DNA of 64,000 nucleotides from Narthecium ossifragum (taxonomy: Eukaryota; Streptophyta; Magnoliopsida; Dioscoreales; Nartheciaceae). The translations under genes were made by a program, and so were the position numbers. Shown here one piece after another: positions 46,801-59,100 of this stretch. The stretch is from the NCBI GenBank assembly GCA_963920575.1, contig OY986968.1, positions 24,062,129 to 24,126,128 on the forward strand, written 5' to 3'. The notes below the pieces were generated by a model that was not told where the DNA came from, ran no database searches, and saw nothing but the letters and a program-made list of their open reading frames with translations. Numbering within the stretch: position 1 is the first letter of the stretch; each line of letters opens with the position of its first letter.

Positions 46801-47020
46801 GGGTGTGTAAAGTCACCCTCTCTCTTCATTCCTCTCTCTCCCTCAGTGGGTGTGTAAATTACTCATTGATCAAAAAAGTAAAAATTTGATTTAAAAAAAA
46901 GTCAAAATTATAGCTTGTTTGGTACCATAAGACGCTATTTCAAAACTTGTTTGGTACTAAAAGCCCGCTATTTCAAAACTTGAAAACATACTAAAGCAAA
47001 TCAAATTATTGAAACTTAGA
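43880..47020. mobile_element. Inverted-repeat element containing LINE C
   Basis: 43890-44070 and the reverse complement of about 46810-47020 share, in order, TTCAAGTTTTGAAATA, GCTATAATTTT, TTTTTGA(C/T)CAA(C/T)GAGT and a GAGAGAGG block. The two form a diverged inverted repeat about 180-200 bp long. Inside lies LINE C plus about 200 bp (46610-46810) of unclassified sequence. This is consistent with a long-TIR DNA element that received a LINE insertion. Confidence 0.5.
44083..46600 (+). mobile_element. LINE C (plus strand), 5'-truncated, 2.5 kb
   Basis: Starts in the RT fingers (NRLKLVLDGLVSFNQSAFVAGRS, frame 3). A frameshift near 44200 follows, then a long frame 44212-45906 (VDLKAAYDSVRWEF, GLRQGDPLSPYLF, LLYADDCIFF, zf-RVT CPRCDETEETTEHLLFTCP). 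The connection region WGIWKARCELIY and RNase H (VIQVDASRATGSEAVG, IIESDSSATVAL, then NERADWVARQAR) lie in the same frame, broken by TGA at 45904-45906 and 46384-46386. The 3' end CGGGCTTATCTTTTC precedes an A-run (46591-46600). A possible 7-bp duplication ATAGAGG lies at 44076-44082 and 46601-46607; it is weak. Confidence 0.92.
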
Positions 47021-47029
47021 GGCACCAAA

Positions 47030-48827
47030 CTTCAATTTATCATAATTCTTGAAGAAGGCCATCTGTAATTTCTTTTGAATCTGTAAAAACCTACAGTCAG
47101 AACATCCACCAAGAGCATTTTCACCAAGAGGCTAACGAGCCCAACAAATACAATGAGAAACAGAACCATGCTTTAGCAAGAACTACTTTTGTTGCAAAAT
47201 ACAAAGAAAAAAAAAGGTCAGATGAATTGTAACATGAACATGAAAGACTTGATCATCTTCATCTCATATCGCCCAAGGTTGAAAGGAGAAATATCAGGCT
47301 TGCAACAGTTTGACTCATCCCAACATCTAAATGAACCTTAAGTTGTTCATTAATCTGGCACAATGCATCAAGGTAGCACCATCCTCGGCCTTCACAGAAT
47401 AGATTACACTAGAGACCCCAATCCAAAAATCTGAAGGAAAAAGATTCTAATACCACGCCGTAAAACCCAAAACCATGGCTGATATAAGTTCACCAGCCAA
47501 GAGTTTAGCAAACGAGATTCAACTTCATCCACCTTAATCAGCAACTTGCTAATGTTGAGGACTACATCCAGTTTCACATAAGAAAAGCTGCATCTAACTT
47601 TTCGATCAATGAAGATGTCTAATGATGATCGGCTAATGACACGAGGCATTTGGAAGAGAAACAGCAAAATGATGCCTGGTATCTAATGATTCATAATATT
47701 CTGCGTTCAAATAATGAAAAAACTACAAGTCGAACAACCGCCGGGAACTACTAGAGAACAGTGTCTAATGAACCAATTCAGCCTTCTATTACAATATCTT
47801 TTTTAACAAGAATACCAAGCACAAAATCATGCCCACAACAAAGAAAGACTCAGTGCATCAAGTTATCTACGTCAACTTCAGATGAGAAACCATCAAAAGA
47901 ATGATTGAACCAATATTTTGAGGTTCTGGACAACTAAATACCTGAAAATAATCCATCTTTCCTGGAAAATTTTAGTTTCCATATACAGTCAAAGGCACAT
48001 TTTCAATCCATATCCCTCTTCAAAATCCAATAATTGTGTTGGTAAGTTTACTCCAATGGCCATTTAGCAACTCCCACGTAGCTCTTCGGTTTCATTCAGT
48101 TGCCATGCTTAGGCATTGAATCAAATATGCAAGCGCATAATAGCGGAAGTTCTGACCAAATGAAGCGCTAATCTAAGAGGAAAAATAACTCTATTTAGCA
48201 TACTTGGGAGTCCACCGAAATCATATCAATCATGGAAGATATAACCATGTGCTTTCATGTTACTATATCAGATGACTTGCTCTAGGGCAAAAACTAATCT
48301 GAAAAAGTCATCCTTAAATTTGCCAGTGACTCAGTAAATCTAAGAAACTTTGCACTACATGTTTGAAGCCACCAAAGTAGCTAAAATGGACTAAGGGCGA
48401 AATATATAATGAATCCAGTCACTAGCATATACTTAATTCCTCATTTGTCGAAGAACTACATACCCATGCACATCTGTTAACAAATCAGACAATAATAAAT
48501 CAAAAAAGAAAACCTAACTAGGTCACATAGCGACACAAGTATCTAAAATGAGAATGAAACTGGTGCTGATGACTGTAAAGAAATCCAGAAGGAATCAACA
48601 AGGAACATCCTGTTAAATTCTAAAATAAAGTAACCATCAACACAACAAACCACACTTGGCAGCAATTGAAGTACATCAAAATCTTGACTTAAACGAACAA
48701 TACATATAAGCCTCCCTTTCCATAAAATCTCCATAGATAATGCCAAAATTCATCTAAAACATCAAAAACAATCAGACTAATCGCAATAAGCCACAGAATT
48801 ACTCATGAAGATTTGTTCCCCTCCTCC
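47030..48827. other. Intergenic, AT-rich; 3' side of eL37
   Basis: About 1.8 kb with no recognisable coding exon or RNA gene. The part close to 48828 is probably the 3'UTR of the ribosomal protein gene on the minus strand. Confidence 0.45.
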
Positions 48828-49583
<756 letters not shown>

Positions 49584-49660
49584 CTTGGTTGCGGAGGAAA
49601 TGAAACCCTAGCTGAGATTAGAGCTGGGTCTGCGTTTATATATAGGGGGTGTTCGAAGTA
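49584..49660 (-). promoter_or_regulatory. eL37 core promoter: TATA box and telo-like motif
   Basis: TATATATAAA on the minus strand (49635-49644), about 52 bp upstream of the ATG, with an AACCCTAG-like element at about 49600-49610 (AAACCCTAG on the plus strand). Telo-boxes with ribosomal protein genes are established in plants. The short distance suggests a very short 5'UTR. Confidence 0.6.
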
Positions 49661-49739
49661 ATCAGAGGAGGGGGTTGGGTGTGAGTCTTGTACTGCGCAG
49701 GAACGCTGTGTTGCTAATTTGCGTCTGTTTGGGTCCGCG

Positions 49740-50020
49740 TTGACCCTATCTAATTTTAGTTACTTTCGATCGGGTCGGATCAGGGTCCATCGTCTGCGAT
49801 GGCCTCGGGACTAGTTGAGGTGTCCATGGGCCTGGTTCGTGCTAGTGCTGGATCTGATTGCCGAAGCCGAGGCCCAAATCCGCAGCCATTACCATGAGCT
49901 CAGGTCATAAAGCCTTGGGCTTAGATTGGATTCGGGTCTAGTTGAGCTGTCCATAGGCCGAATCTGAATTCCGAAGTCCAGGCCGAAATCCGAAAGCCTT
50001 CACGGCGCATTAGCCGAAGG
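49740..50020. repeat. Degenerate GC-rich repeats (CCGAAG/GGCC type)
   Basis: Irregular repeats of CCGAAGxCxxGGCC and GGGTC(T/C)AGTTGAG units. Related sequence resumes at 52380-52840 on the other side of the LINE D block, so one repeat region was probably split by insertions. Confidence 0.5.
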
Positions 50021-50172
50021 CTCTCGTTTAGTCGTTTGGTTCACGGCGCATAACCTATTTTATTTCCAAATATCAAAATCCCTTATGCCCAAACAATCAT
50101 TATTGATTTATCCTCATTTTTCAATCATTACTCGTTATCTTCACTTTTTGTATCCAAAATCCATTATCTACA

Positions 50173-52272
50173 TTTTTTTTTATAAAAATAAGCCGAGAGG
50201 CTAGTGAAATATAAAGACAAAATCCCTTCTAGAACCCACACATAAGCACCCAGTCAGGGAAACTAGATGCTAACAATAATGGTCATTACACAAAACCATC
50301 CGAGGGATCACTCTCATATGCCCCTGGACTTCTAAACCAATATCAACTTTCAGAATTACCCCTACCCAACTTGGCTAGTTCATCGACCACCTTGTTATCC
50401 ACACGTGGCACAAACAAAATCAACTCCTCCTCCATGTGCGACGCCTCCCAGCATACCATTTGCAAATAGGTTCGTATGCTATCTAGCCAATGGGATTGAC
50501 CATTGAGATGGTTGACAAGATCTTTGCAATCCAGTTCAAAGATCACCCTATGCAATCCCTGTCGCCAAGCTTCACCTAGCCCCAAAGCAAAGGCCTCAAG
50601 CTTAGCCCAGAGCACATCCCTCATCTCCGAACTCTCACCCCTGGCCCACAAGACCGTCCCATCCTCGGAGAAGCATACCACACCTAGATCAGTGCTCAGT
50701 CGAGTCATAGAAGCATCCGATTGAATAACCACAAACCCTTGTTTAGGAACAGAATAAGCTTGAACCTCCCGTCTCCGAGCCGAGCGTTGAAGGCTCCCCT
50801 CCCTAGGAAACCAAGTGGTGGACCTTGCGATATCGCCAGATGAGCTGCCCATGCCATCAAAGGTTCATCTATCGCGGTCCTTCCATATCTCCCACAGTCC
50901 TTAGCCTAGCTTAGCCTTCCATTGCCTCACCAAGTCAGGGTGGGTTTGGCGGCCTTGGATCCATTGGGATCCAAGGGATGGGGGGTGCGCGGATCCCGTC
51001 CGCGGGATCCACGCATTTGGATCGCCCTCTTCCCGAGCGGACGCTGCCCGTGGAATCCGCGACAGCGGATACCATCCGTCAGATTCCGCATCCCGCGAAT
51101 AGCCAAACAGGGGCTCAGAAGATGACGAGGATTCCAGAATCTCCCGCCATCGATATCATCCTCTCATCACACTGAAGTCCGGATATCCTCTAAAGACTTG
51201 CTCCCAAACCCTGCACGAAACTTCAGAAGAAAGAAAGAGATGTTCTAAGAATTCTACCTCCAACAAACACCTAGGGCAAGTGTTCTCCAATTCGGCTCCA
51301 ACTCTCCAAAGAGCCTCCCGCGTAGGGATCTTCCCATGCATGAGTTTCCATAGAAAGGTTTTCACTCTGGGACCAAACGGGCCCTCCCAGACACTCTTCC
51401 ATTGAGGTTTCTGAATTCCTTGCTCGGCACCTTTCCTAGAGTCCGCATAAAGCTTCAAATATGCAAACTTAGAGGAAATCATGCCTCGAGGATCAAAGGT
51501 CCAAATACACATGTCTTCATCTACAATAGGAGTACTACAAATAAGGTTAGTAATATACGAAGAGAAAACCCCCGTAATATATCTCTTACGCAAATTACCA
51601 TCCGCCCCCGATGAGTTTCCCACGGAGCAACCTCTCTTGCATGCGATCGATGTTTATAAAAGTCAGCTTCTTATCAAGAGGTAAGTCTAGGATCCGCCAA
51701 TCTTTAAGGACATGAACCCCACTTGTGTGACATGGGGTCCAGCGTAGGCCCATCCTCAAATCCACCACCGATGCACAAACGCTATGCCAAGCCGCCGAAG
51801 AGCTCCTAGAGGGAGAAATGGGTGGTAAAATACATTGTCATCCGTATTTAGCTTTAACAACCTTCTTCCATAAGGAGTTTTCCGAGGCCCTCAGCTTCGT
51901 AGCACGCTGCATCCTCAACACCCGATGGCAGGTCCCCAAATTTCGTAAGCCCAGACCACCATCTTCGCATTGAGCACAAATCGTACTCCACCGCACAACG
52001 GAAAAGCTTGATCTCTTGCCCTCCCACAAAAAAGGCCCGACCCAGGCGATCAATTCTATTTAAAACAGTCTTTAGGACATGTGTGACCATCATCGTATAG
52101 ACTGGGAGCCCCTGGAGGACATGCCTCAACAGAGTGACTCTACTCAGTAGAGCCAGCCTGTAATTCTCCCGGTCGGAGATCCTCTCAACTACTTTGTTCA
52201 GAAGGTCACTAAAATCACGAGACCGAAGCTTTTCCCCACTGATCGACACCCCAAGGAAGCGGCAAGCTTTTT
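50173..52272 (-). mobile_element. LINE D (minus strand), 5'-truncated, 2.1 kb, carrying a MITE
   Basis: The T-run at 50173-50182 is the A-tail, and hairpin AGCC-TCTC-GGCT lies at 50192-50203 (minus strand). Going upstream on the minus strand: RNase H 50852-50343 (VVIQSDASMTRL, IFELDCKDLVNHLN, LFVPRVDNKVVDELAKLG), connection LWEIWKDRDR at about 50900, and zf-RVT 51623-51156 (GPRVKTFLWKLMHGKIPTRE, CPRCLLEVEFLEHL). RT thumb remnants at 52285-51838 (ACRFLGVSISGEKL, SRVTLLRHVLQGLPVY) have a frameshift. Flanks CCATTATCTACA and CTATTATCCCCA may be a diverged target duplication. The LINE lies inside an AT-rich element with GTTTGGTT/AACCAAAC ends (about 50030-52370). Confidence 0.88.
50939..51114. mobile_element. 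Small MITE-like insertion (176 bp) inside LINE D
   Basis: The LINE reading frame is continuous on both sides (ILESSSS | LVRQWKAKL) when this stretch is removed. TCAG lies on both sides (50935-50938, 51115-51118). The ends share GTTTGGC/GCCAAAC. Inside are GGATCC/CGCGGAT-type short inverted motifs. Non-coding. Confidence 0.6.
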
Positions 52273-52379
52273 CTATTATCCCCACTTATTCTCACATTTT
52301 TAATTTATCTTCAAAATCTCTTATCCCCGTTCATCATCATATTTTCTATCCCCAAACCAAACAAGCTAGATACCTTGGG

Positions 52380-52840
52380 CGTAGGTCCTAGGCCTGCATT
52401 TCGGCCAGATCTAAGGCTATGGCCACGAGCTCAGATCTTGAATGCCTTGGGTTTAAAATCGGAACGGACAGATGGTGGGTCCTGCTGGCCTGGGCCTGGG
52501 CGGGTCCTGCATTCGGCCATAAATCGGCCCTGGGCGGGTCCTGCATTCGGCCATACATCGGGCCTGGGCTTTATGGGCCTCAACCGTAAAATGCCTTCGG
52601 CTTAAGCTCGGAGCGTACCGAAGCTGGGTCCTACATTCCGGCCGAAGCTCAATCCTGGGCATGGGCCTGGACCTCTTAGTCCTTCGATGCCTTGAGCTTA
52701 AGATCGGAGCGCACCGATAGCGCACCGATAGTGGGTCCTACGGCCTGCATTCCGGCCATATCTCAGGCCAGGGACTGGCCCGAGGTCGAACAGGCTCCGA
52801 CGGACTGGGCCACTAACCACCCTGTCATGAGCCCGGACTA
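52380..52840. repeat. Degenerate tandem repeats (GGGTCCTGCATTCGGCC type)
   Basis: GGGTCCT(A/G)C(A)TT(C)CGGCC units recur at about 52490, 52512, 52540, 52628 and 52733, alternating with CTTAAG(A/C)TCGGAGCG(T/C)ACCGA units. No gene. Confidence 0.7.
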
Positions 52841-53148
52841 AGACTAGGTTGCGCTGCCATAGCTTGTATTAGTTATGAAAATCTCAGTAACACAATTTCC
52901 ACGGGTAAATATAAGGCTTAAAAAAGGGAAGCCTCTCAAATTCAGCTTATAAAATAGCATACGTTTACATGACTACATGAGGATGCACATATCCAAATAG
53001 AATCAACTCTTATTCACCTCAGAGAGAGATAATTTCACCTACAGGGATATGCAAAGAATAAACAAGAGAGATGGGAGTTTATAATTCAATCCCGCAGAAG
53101 TCACCATAAATTGGTGGCTTTCAAGTGATGAAGAAAGTTCGTTTCGGA
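52841..53148. other. 3' flank of the PAI gene
   Basis: AT-rich, likely 3'UTR of PAI on the minus strand; nothing else recognised. Confidence 0.4.
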
Positions 53149-55841
53149 TCAGTAACTTAATGAATTCACTTTGCTCATAAACGAATGTATTCTTGCAGGG
53201 TCCTTCTGAATGCCGTCTTGACCACAGATTCCGCTGCTTACATCAACCCCATCTGGCCAAAGAGCATCCACAGCTTCACATACATTGTCAGCATGGAGCC
53301 CTCCAGCCAAGAGCCACCCATGCTTGCTAGTGATTGAAGGTAATTGAAACCTCTGCCAATTGAATCCCTTGCCACTGCGATAAAAAAAAGCAGAGATTGT
53401 AGCCTCATATCCCATTTTTCAGAAACTGAAATGCCTGGCATATCAATTTTTTAGTACACAAAGTAAAAGAATATAAAGTTAGCAAAGGGACCTTTAACTT
53501 AAGGATGAGCATATAATCGACAATTTAGTCAAATTATATGAATGTAAGCAGAGATTGTAGCCTCATATCCCATTTTTTGGCATGAAAAACACAATGATCA
53601 TGTCCCGTGTGACATAAGGCAAGAACAACTGCACAAGGATTTGGGTTGCCAAAACCTTTGTAGTAAGCCAACAAAGAAAACCGTCATTGATTTGGGAACC
53701 ACCATGGGGCAATGTATTTTGTGCTTGAGGCCTAGGATCCCCATTCCCGGCTACCCAACACCATGGGCAATAACGAGATTCCTAGTTTGTGAAACTCAGA
53801 TAAATGGGCATCACCTATTTGGTAGTTCCAGCTCATTTTAGAAAAGCGAACAGCACCAACCAAGTGCTAACTATCATAGCATAACATCAATGGATACTCC
53901 TTTCCATTCTAAAGAGAAAGCAAAAAGCATTCTTGGCCGCCAGATGCTTAAAGCTCCTTTTCATTGGTGCTCGAGAATCACATGGTTGACGTTTCATGCC
54001 AAATCGGGTACTGCATGGCAAATTTAAGAGTAATTCTTTTCAAATGCCAAAAAGTACTGATGTGCCTCCTTTCGAATGAGTGTCTGAGGATAAGTGCTAA
54101 TATTCACAATATAAAATCGACATTGAATAATCTCCTTAAGAAAACCTACATTGAACAAGATCTTAATATTAAGTCATGTTGAGAAAGAAAGATAATTTTT
54201 ACCTGCCACCTTTCGCACTGTCTACCAGAACCCAGTCCACTGAAGATGCCATTTTGTCAGGAACATCGTTGAGAAGTTTTCCATCTTCATCAGCATGAAG
54301 GACATATATTATCCGGTTTTCTTGAAGCAGAGTTGGGAGTGCCGCACGAGAGCCATCACCATGAAGCTGCATATATAACATATCATAAAGTGTATCTTCA
54401 CATGCCAATGGAGTTCGAAGGGTTGAAGGAAATGTAAGAATATAGGTAAGAATCATTAATACCTGCACAAACTCAATATTGGATGCATCAGAAACTCTTA
54501 GTATTGTCTCTATATCATCATCCACAAAAACTCCAACAGGCTCTGCCCCGCAGCTTCTTGCAACTTTTGAGATTTCTTTTGCCACTGTTAATGAAACAGA
54601 TCGCTTGGAGTTGGGCCAAAGAATCATGCCAATAAGTCTTGCACCAGCTTCAGCAGCCATTTCTGCATCCTTAGCTGATGTAATACCACACATTTTAACC
54701 ATGGGAAGAATCCTTTTCATTTGTTTTTCAGCTGATAAGCATTTCACAGAATGAGACGTCAAGCCCGCCTTAATTGTCTTGAATTTTGGTTTGTCCCCTG
54801 ACTTCACTCCTATATAAGAAAGAAGTGCTTATATTTAATTCAACTGCCAAACAAAACTAAGTTACATGAATAACAGAGATACAAATAATAAAGGTGCAGT
54901 TTGCAAGAGCTAGCATCTCTTGATGATAGGAATGACTGAATCAACCAAGCACGAAGGGTTACAATCTGTTACTCACTGATGCAGCAGACTAGATGCATTT
55001 ACAGCAATCAGGTATAATTATTCAACAGATTGAAGAACATTCCATACACCGTTTAAGACCAAAAATAAAGAATTCTGAGTTCTTACCACGATGATGCAAT
55101 GAAGGACGCTGAAGTGGATTTCTAACAGCAAATGAAGCCATTTTCCTGCACGCAATTTGGGTTTAAGTAAGACATTAGTTTTGTGCTAGTTTATCTCAAT
55201 ACATGCAGACATTAACAGATGATAAAACAGGCACCAAATAGGAACAACGGACAGGATAAAGAATTATTATCTTTTTTGTCAGAAAAGTGAACAATGATTT
55301 GATATATACTTCAGCACAATCCATACGGCAAAAGGCGATCGTCTCACACAACTACACAAGCAGCCAAGGAACATTAGAGCAAGTTCTCAGTATGTGATAC
55401 CAGTCTCCGTTATTTTTACACGGAATTTGATCAAGTAAACAGAACCCAGATCACAAAACGGCAATCTTTTTTAGTCATATTGCATAGAAACTGCTAAATT
55501 GCGACACTATGACCACATTCAACATGCTTTAACACGAAATAGGATCAAGGTAACAAAACCAGATTAAAAAATGGCATCTTTTGACCCATACTGCACAGAA
55601 ACCTACAAATTTCGACAAAAAACATCATCTAATATTAAAAGAAGCCTAATTGCACACTACAAATAGATCAAGAAAAGAAAACCCAAACCAAAAAAAATCT
55701 TAAATTTGAAATATAATGCCGCGCGGTTAAAATTTCAAGAAGAACAGGGATTGCCTCTCACCTGTTTGCTCTATTGTCCGACTGAGAAGAGATGAGAACG
55801 ATACGGCTCAACTCAGGGGAAACCACTCGGCTCACGGGCAT
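53149..55841 (-). CDS. PAI1: Phosphoribosylanthranilate isomerase, plastid
   Basis: Five exons: 55841-55762, 55145-55087, 54809-54463, 54366-54203, 53374-53149; 876 nt, 291 aa, if translation starts in exon 1. Catalyses the Amadori rearrangement of N-(5-phosphoribosyl)anthranilate in tryptophan synthesis, in plastids. Signatures: [20 protein letters not shown] (catalytic Cys in CGIT), [60 protein letters not shown]. Two in-frame starts are possible: ATG at 55839-55841 in the leader exon shared with the PPR gene ([15 protein letters not shown]...), or ATG at 55139-55141 in exon 2 ([13 protein letters not shown], transit-peptide-like, 263 aa, near the usual length). A third intron splits codons in phase. 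Intact. Confidence 0.92.
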
Positions 55842-56030
55842 TCTAGCCTTTACGAGATGTATAGTACTACAGGCAGACAGGAGCAATCGGAGAAGAGGAT
55901 AGGATTAAGCTCGACACCTATGGCGATTGCTCCTCTCTTATTAGTCTCTCTTCTTCACGACGAGAGGGCGCTCTACTGTATATATGGCGCTTCCTCGTTT
56001 CATTGAGGGAGGCACGTGCAATGCGCGTGG
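55455..56030 (-). repeat. Promoter/first-exon/intron segment duplicated between PPR and PAI genes (copy 2)
   Basis: Counterpart of 31255-31790, same orientation relative to the gene. Both copies have the ATGCCC start, the AGCAAACAG|GTGA donor and the upstream AATCCTATC, TCTTCTCCGAT, GCCATAGG and GCGCCAT blocks. This copy has an extra stretch of about 45 bp between GCGCCAT and GCCATAGG. Confidence 0.8.
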
Positions 56031-56157
56031 TGGTGATATATAAGTTATCCGGGTCGGATCCAAATCGAATCTTATCGGGTCTCCAAAGGCGGGAAACTAA
56101 AATAAGCTCAACGGGACCAGAGCGCAGGAGAACGATAGGTGCGATCGGAGGTCGCCA
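55842..56157. promoter_or_regulatory. Bidirectional promoter between PAI and the CHL1-type helicase
   Basis: 316 bp between divergent start codons. Contains CATATATACAG on the minus strand (about 55976-55986), a possible TATA for PAI. The PAI side is the segment shared with the PPR promoter; the PPR copy at 31.6 kb has no divergent partner gene nearby. Confidence 0.55.
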
Positions 56158-59100
56158 ATGGCGGAAGCACCGCTCTGGAGGCAAGAGTTCCCGGGGTTCC
56201 CCTTCGAGCCCTACCCGATCCAGACTGACTTCATGCGGTTCCTCTACTCCTCCCTCGATCGCGGTGGCGTTGCCATGCTCGAGAGCCCCACTGGTCCCGA
56301 TCTCCCTCTCCATCTCCTTTTTCTATCTCTGGATCCTATTGTAACACTCCACGTATCTCGCAGGCACGGGGAAAACCCTAAGCATCATCTGCAGTTCTCT
56401 CCAGTGGATCGTGGACCGCCGGAAATCGAACCAGAATCCCACCAAGATGCCCAACTCCGGGAATGAAGACGAACCCGACTGGATGAGGGACTTCGTCGCC
56501 GAACAGCCACCTGCGAAGAAGGATGAGGGGAAAAGGAGTTTAGGGTTTGGTTTTCGGGGACCGGAGAGGAGGAGGACCCATGTGAGGGATTCGAGGTGTT
56601 CGAATGGAGTTGCGGTGGAATCGGTTAGTGGTGACGATGATGGGGAGTTCTTAGTGGAGGAATACGAGAGCGAAGACGGGGATGGGATTGGGATGGGGGG
56701 TTCGAAGCGGAGAGGGAAGAGGGTTTGGGGTTGCAGTAGTAGTGAAGAAGAAGAGGAGGAGGAGGAGGAGGAGGAGGAAGTGAACCCAAAGGTTTATTTC
56801 GCAAGCCGGACCCATTCACAGCTGTCGCAGTTCGTCAAGGAGTTCAAGAGGACAGCATTTGCTTCCGAGATTAAAATGGTGTGCCTGGGCTCGCGCAAGA
56901 CTCTGTGCATCAATCCTGGTAATGCATGTTTGCTGTGAATGTGATTTCTTTGTCAGAGTTATTTATAGCTTGTCGATGATTGTACTGCAGATGTTACGAG
57001 GCTGAGGAGTTCGATCCGCATCAATGAACGTTGCTTGGAGCTGCAGAAGAATCAAAAGAGTTCTAAGCTCGAGGTATTATACATTTGATGCTATTGTAAT
57101 GAGTTTGGCTTGTGCCTTTCACTGTACAATGATATGCTAGGTGCTTCAAATTAGTCTCTGGTTACCATATTCATTGCTACATACCGCATAAATTGGAAGG
57201 CCACAGATAAAGCAATTTGCACCATTTAGCCGGTGGAACTGTCAGTAAAGAATGCAAGTTTAATTTATGTATTTCTTCAGCTGAGATTGCTTAATGGGGG
57301 TGCTATTCTTTGGAAATGATGCAGTGGAAGTGGTATGCAGGTCAGAAGTGATAGTGGAAGAATACGCAGGACAAAAGCTTCTTCTGGTTGTCCGATGCTA
57401 AAAAAGCAAAACCTGAGGAAGCAGTTCAGGAATGAGGTCCATAAGCATGCAGCATTGGATATTGAGGATCTTGTGCAATTAGGAACAAAAGTAGGGACCT
57501 GCCCATACTATGGTTCTCGGGACATGGTTCGTTTGGCTGATCTAGTTGTGCTTCCATACCAGTCTCTTCTCTTGAAATCTGCTCGTGAATCACTTGGACT
57601 GAACTTGAAGAACAGTGTGGTAATTGTTGATGAAGCCCACAATTTAGCGGATTCACTGAATAGTATGTACAACTCAATAGTCAGTTTGTCACAGGTGATA
57701 ACTTGCTACATGAAACCTTTTATTTGCAATCAGGAATATGTGCGCGTCCATAATCTATTGATGCAATGCAAATGCTATCATTGTTCTGTTGTTAGAGAAA
57801 CTATAGTAGTCGAGGCCTAAAAAGTTAGACATTTTCTTATAGTGTTCTGTTGATAAGATCATCAATGATCATGAACTGGATAAATGAAGGTTTTCCAATT
57901 GATAACTGCCTTGGAATACTTGGTATGAACTGATTCAATATCGCCATATTTAAAGAGGAAATATTTAGGTGCATGCTTTGCACTGAAAACTGTGGGTATT
58001 AATCCTGACAGTTTGTCAACAGTTGCTGATACACTAAGCAGTCATATAAAAGAGTTCATAGTAGAGCTTCATGTCATATTCACCAGTGGCCCTGAACACA
58101 ACTATTGCATGGACCCTGGGCATCTCTGTCTCAGTTCGAATCTCATGTTGGTATGTTACCATCTAAAATAAGGTTTATATGTTCAACTTTTGTCCCTACG
58201 CTCCTACCACTTCAGGGACCCGTTTCTATCTTTCTTTTTATAATGCTAGACCAACTAGGTTTTTGTTCTCGTTATTGTTACTTGGTAGAACATACGTCGG
58301 ATCACATTGGCTCTTGTTTGCCCTTTGATGTGCTAGGTATGCTTTTGAACTTCAAGTAACTTTGTACAAGCTGGCCTACTTGATTCACTTCAGCTACATA
58401 TTTGATATTGGTGATTTTCATGTGGGCTTATAACATGGAAGGAAGCAACTACTTGCGAAGTGTTTTATTTCAAATGGTATCTAGCTGACATTAGAGTCTA
58501 AATCCAACCAGCCTGATGTTAGAGCTCAAATGCATCAACAATCACCTTAACTGTTAGGGTTGTTTTCTAGAGGACTGGTTTTGTCTTTGAAGATTTTAAG
58601 AACCTCAAATTGGTTTTGCAACCCTTTATCTTGTATATTTGACTTGGTCTTTCCTCTGCAGCAAATGTTTGCTATATCCAATTGATTCTGCTTTAACCTC
58701 TCTTTTGCACCAAGTTAAGAAATAAAAAATGCTTTGGTCACTCCTTGACTGTAACTTGAACTTTACTTTGTCCAGTTGAAGCAGGTGCACTATCACCTAA
58801 AGAACTATCTTGACAAATTCCAAACTCGTCTCGGGGCTGGTAATCGACGGTATATCCAAACTTTGATGGTTTTAACTCAGTCTTTCCTCCGGACATTGCT
58901 CAGGTCTCAGTCTGATGCTCCTGCAAATAGTCTGCACAGAGCTGGTGAGACATCTGGAGAGAGAAGTTTTTGTGACAGCTCAATGACAATAAATGAGTTC
59001 TTATTCTCTCTCGATATCGACAACATCAACTTGGTTAAACTTCACCAGTATGTAAAAGAAAGTAATATTGTTCACAAGGTAATTCAATTTTGTTGGATTC

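Noticed and set aside
56747..56785. Poly-Glu run in the helicase as a possible frameshift or misassembly
   Set aside because: The frame is continuous on both sides; acidic runs of variable length are common between motifs I and Ia in this family.
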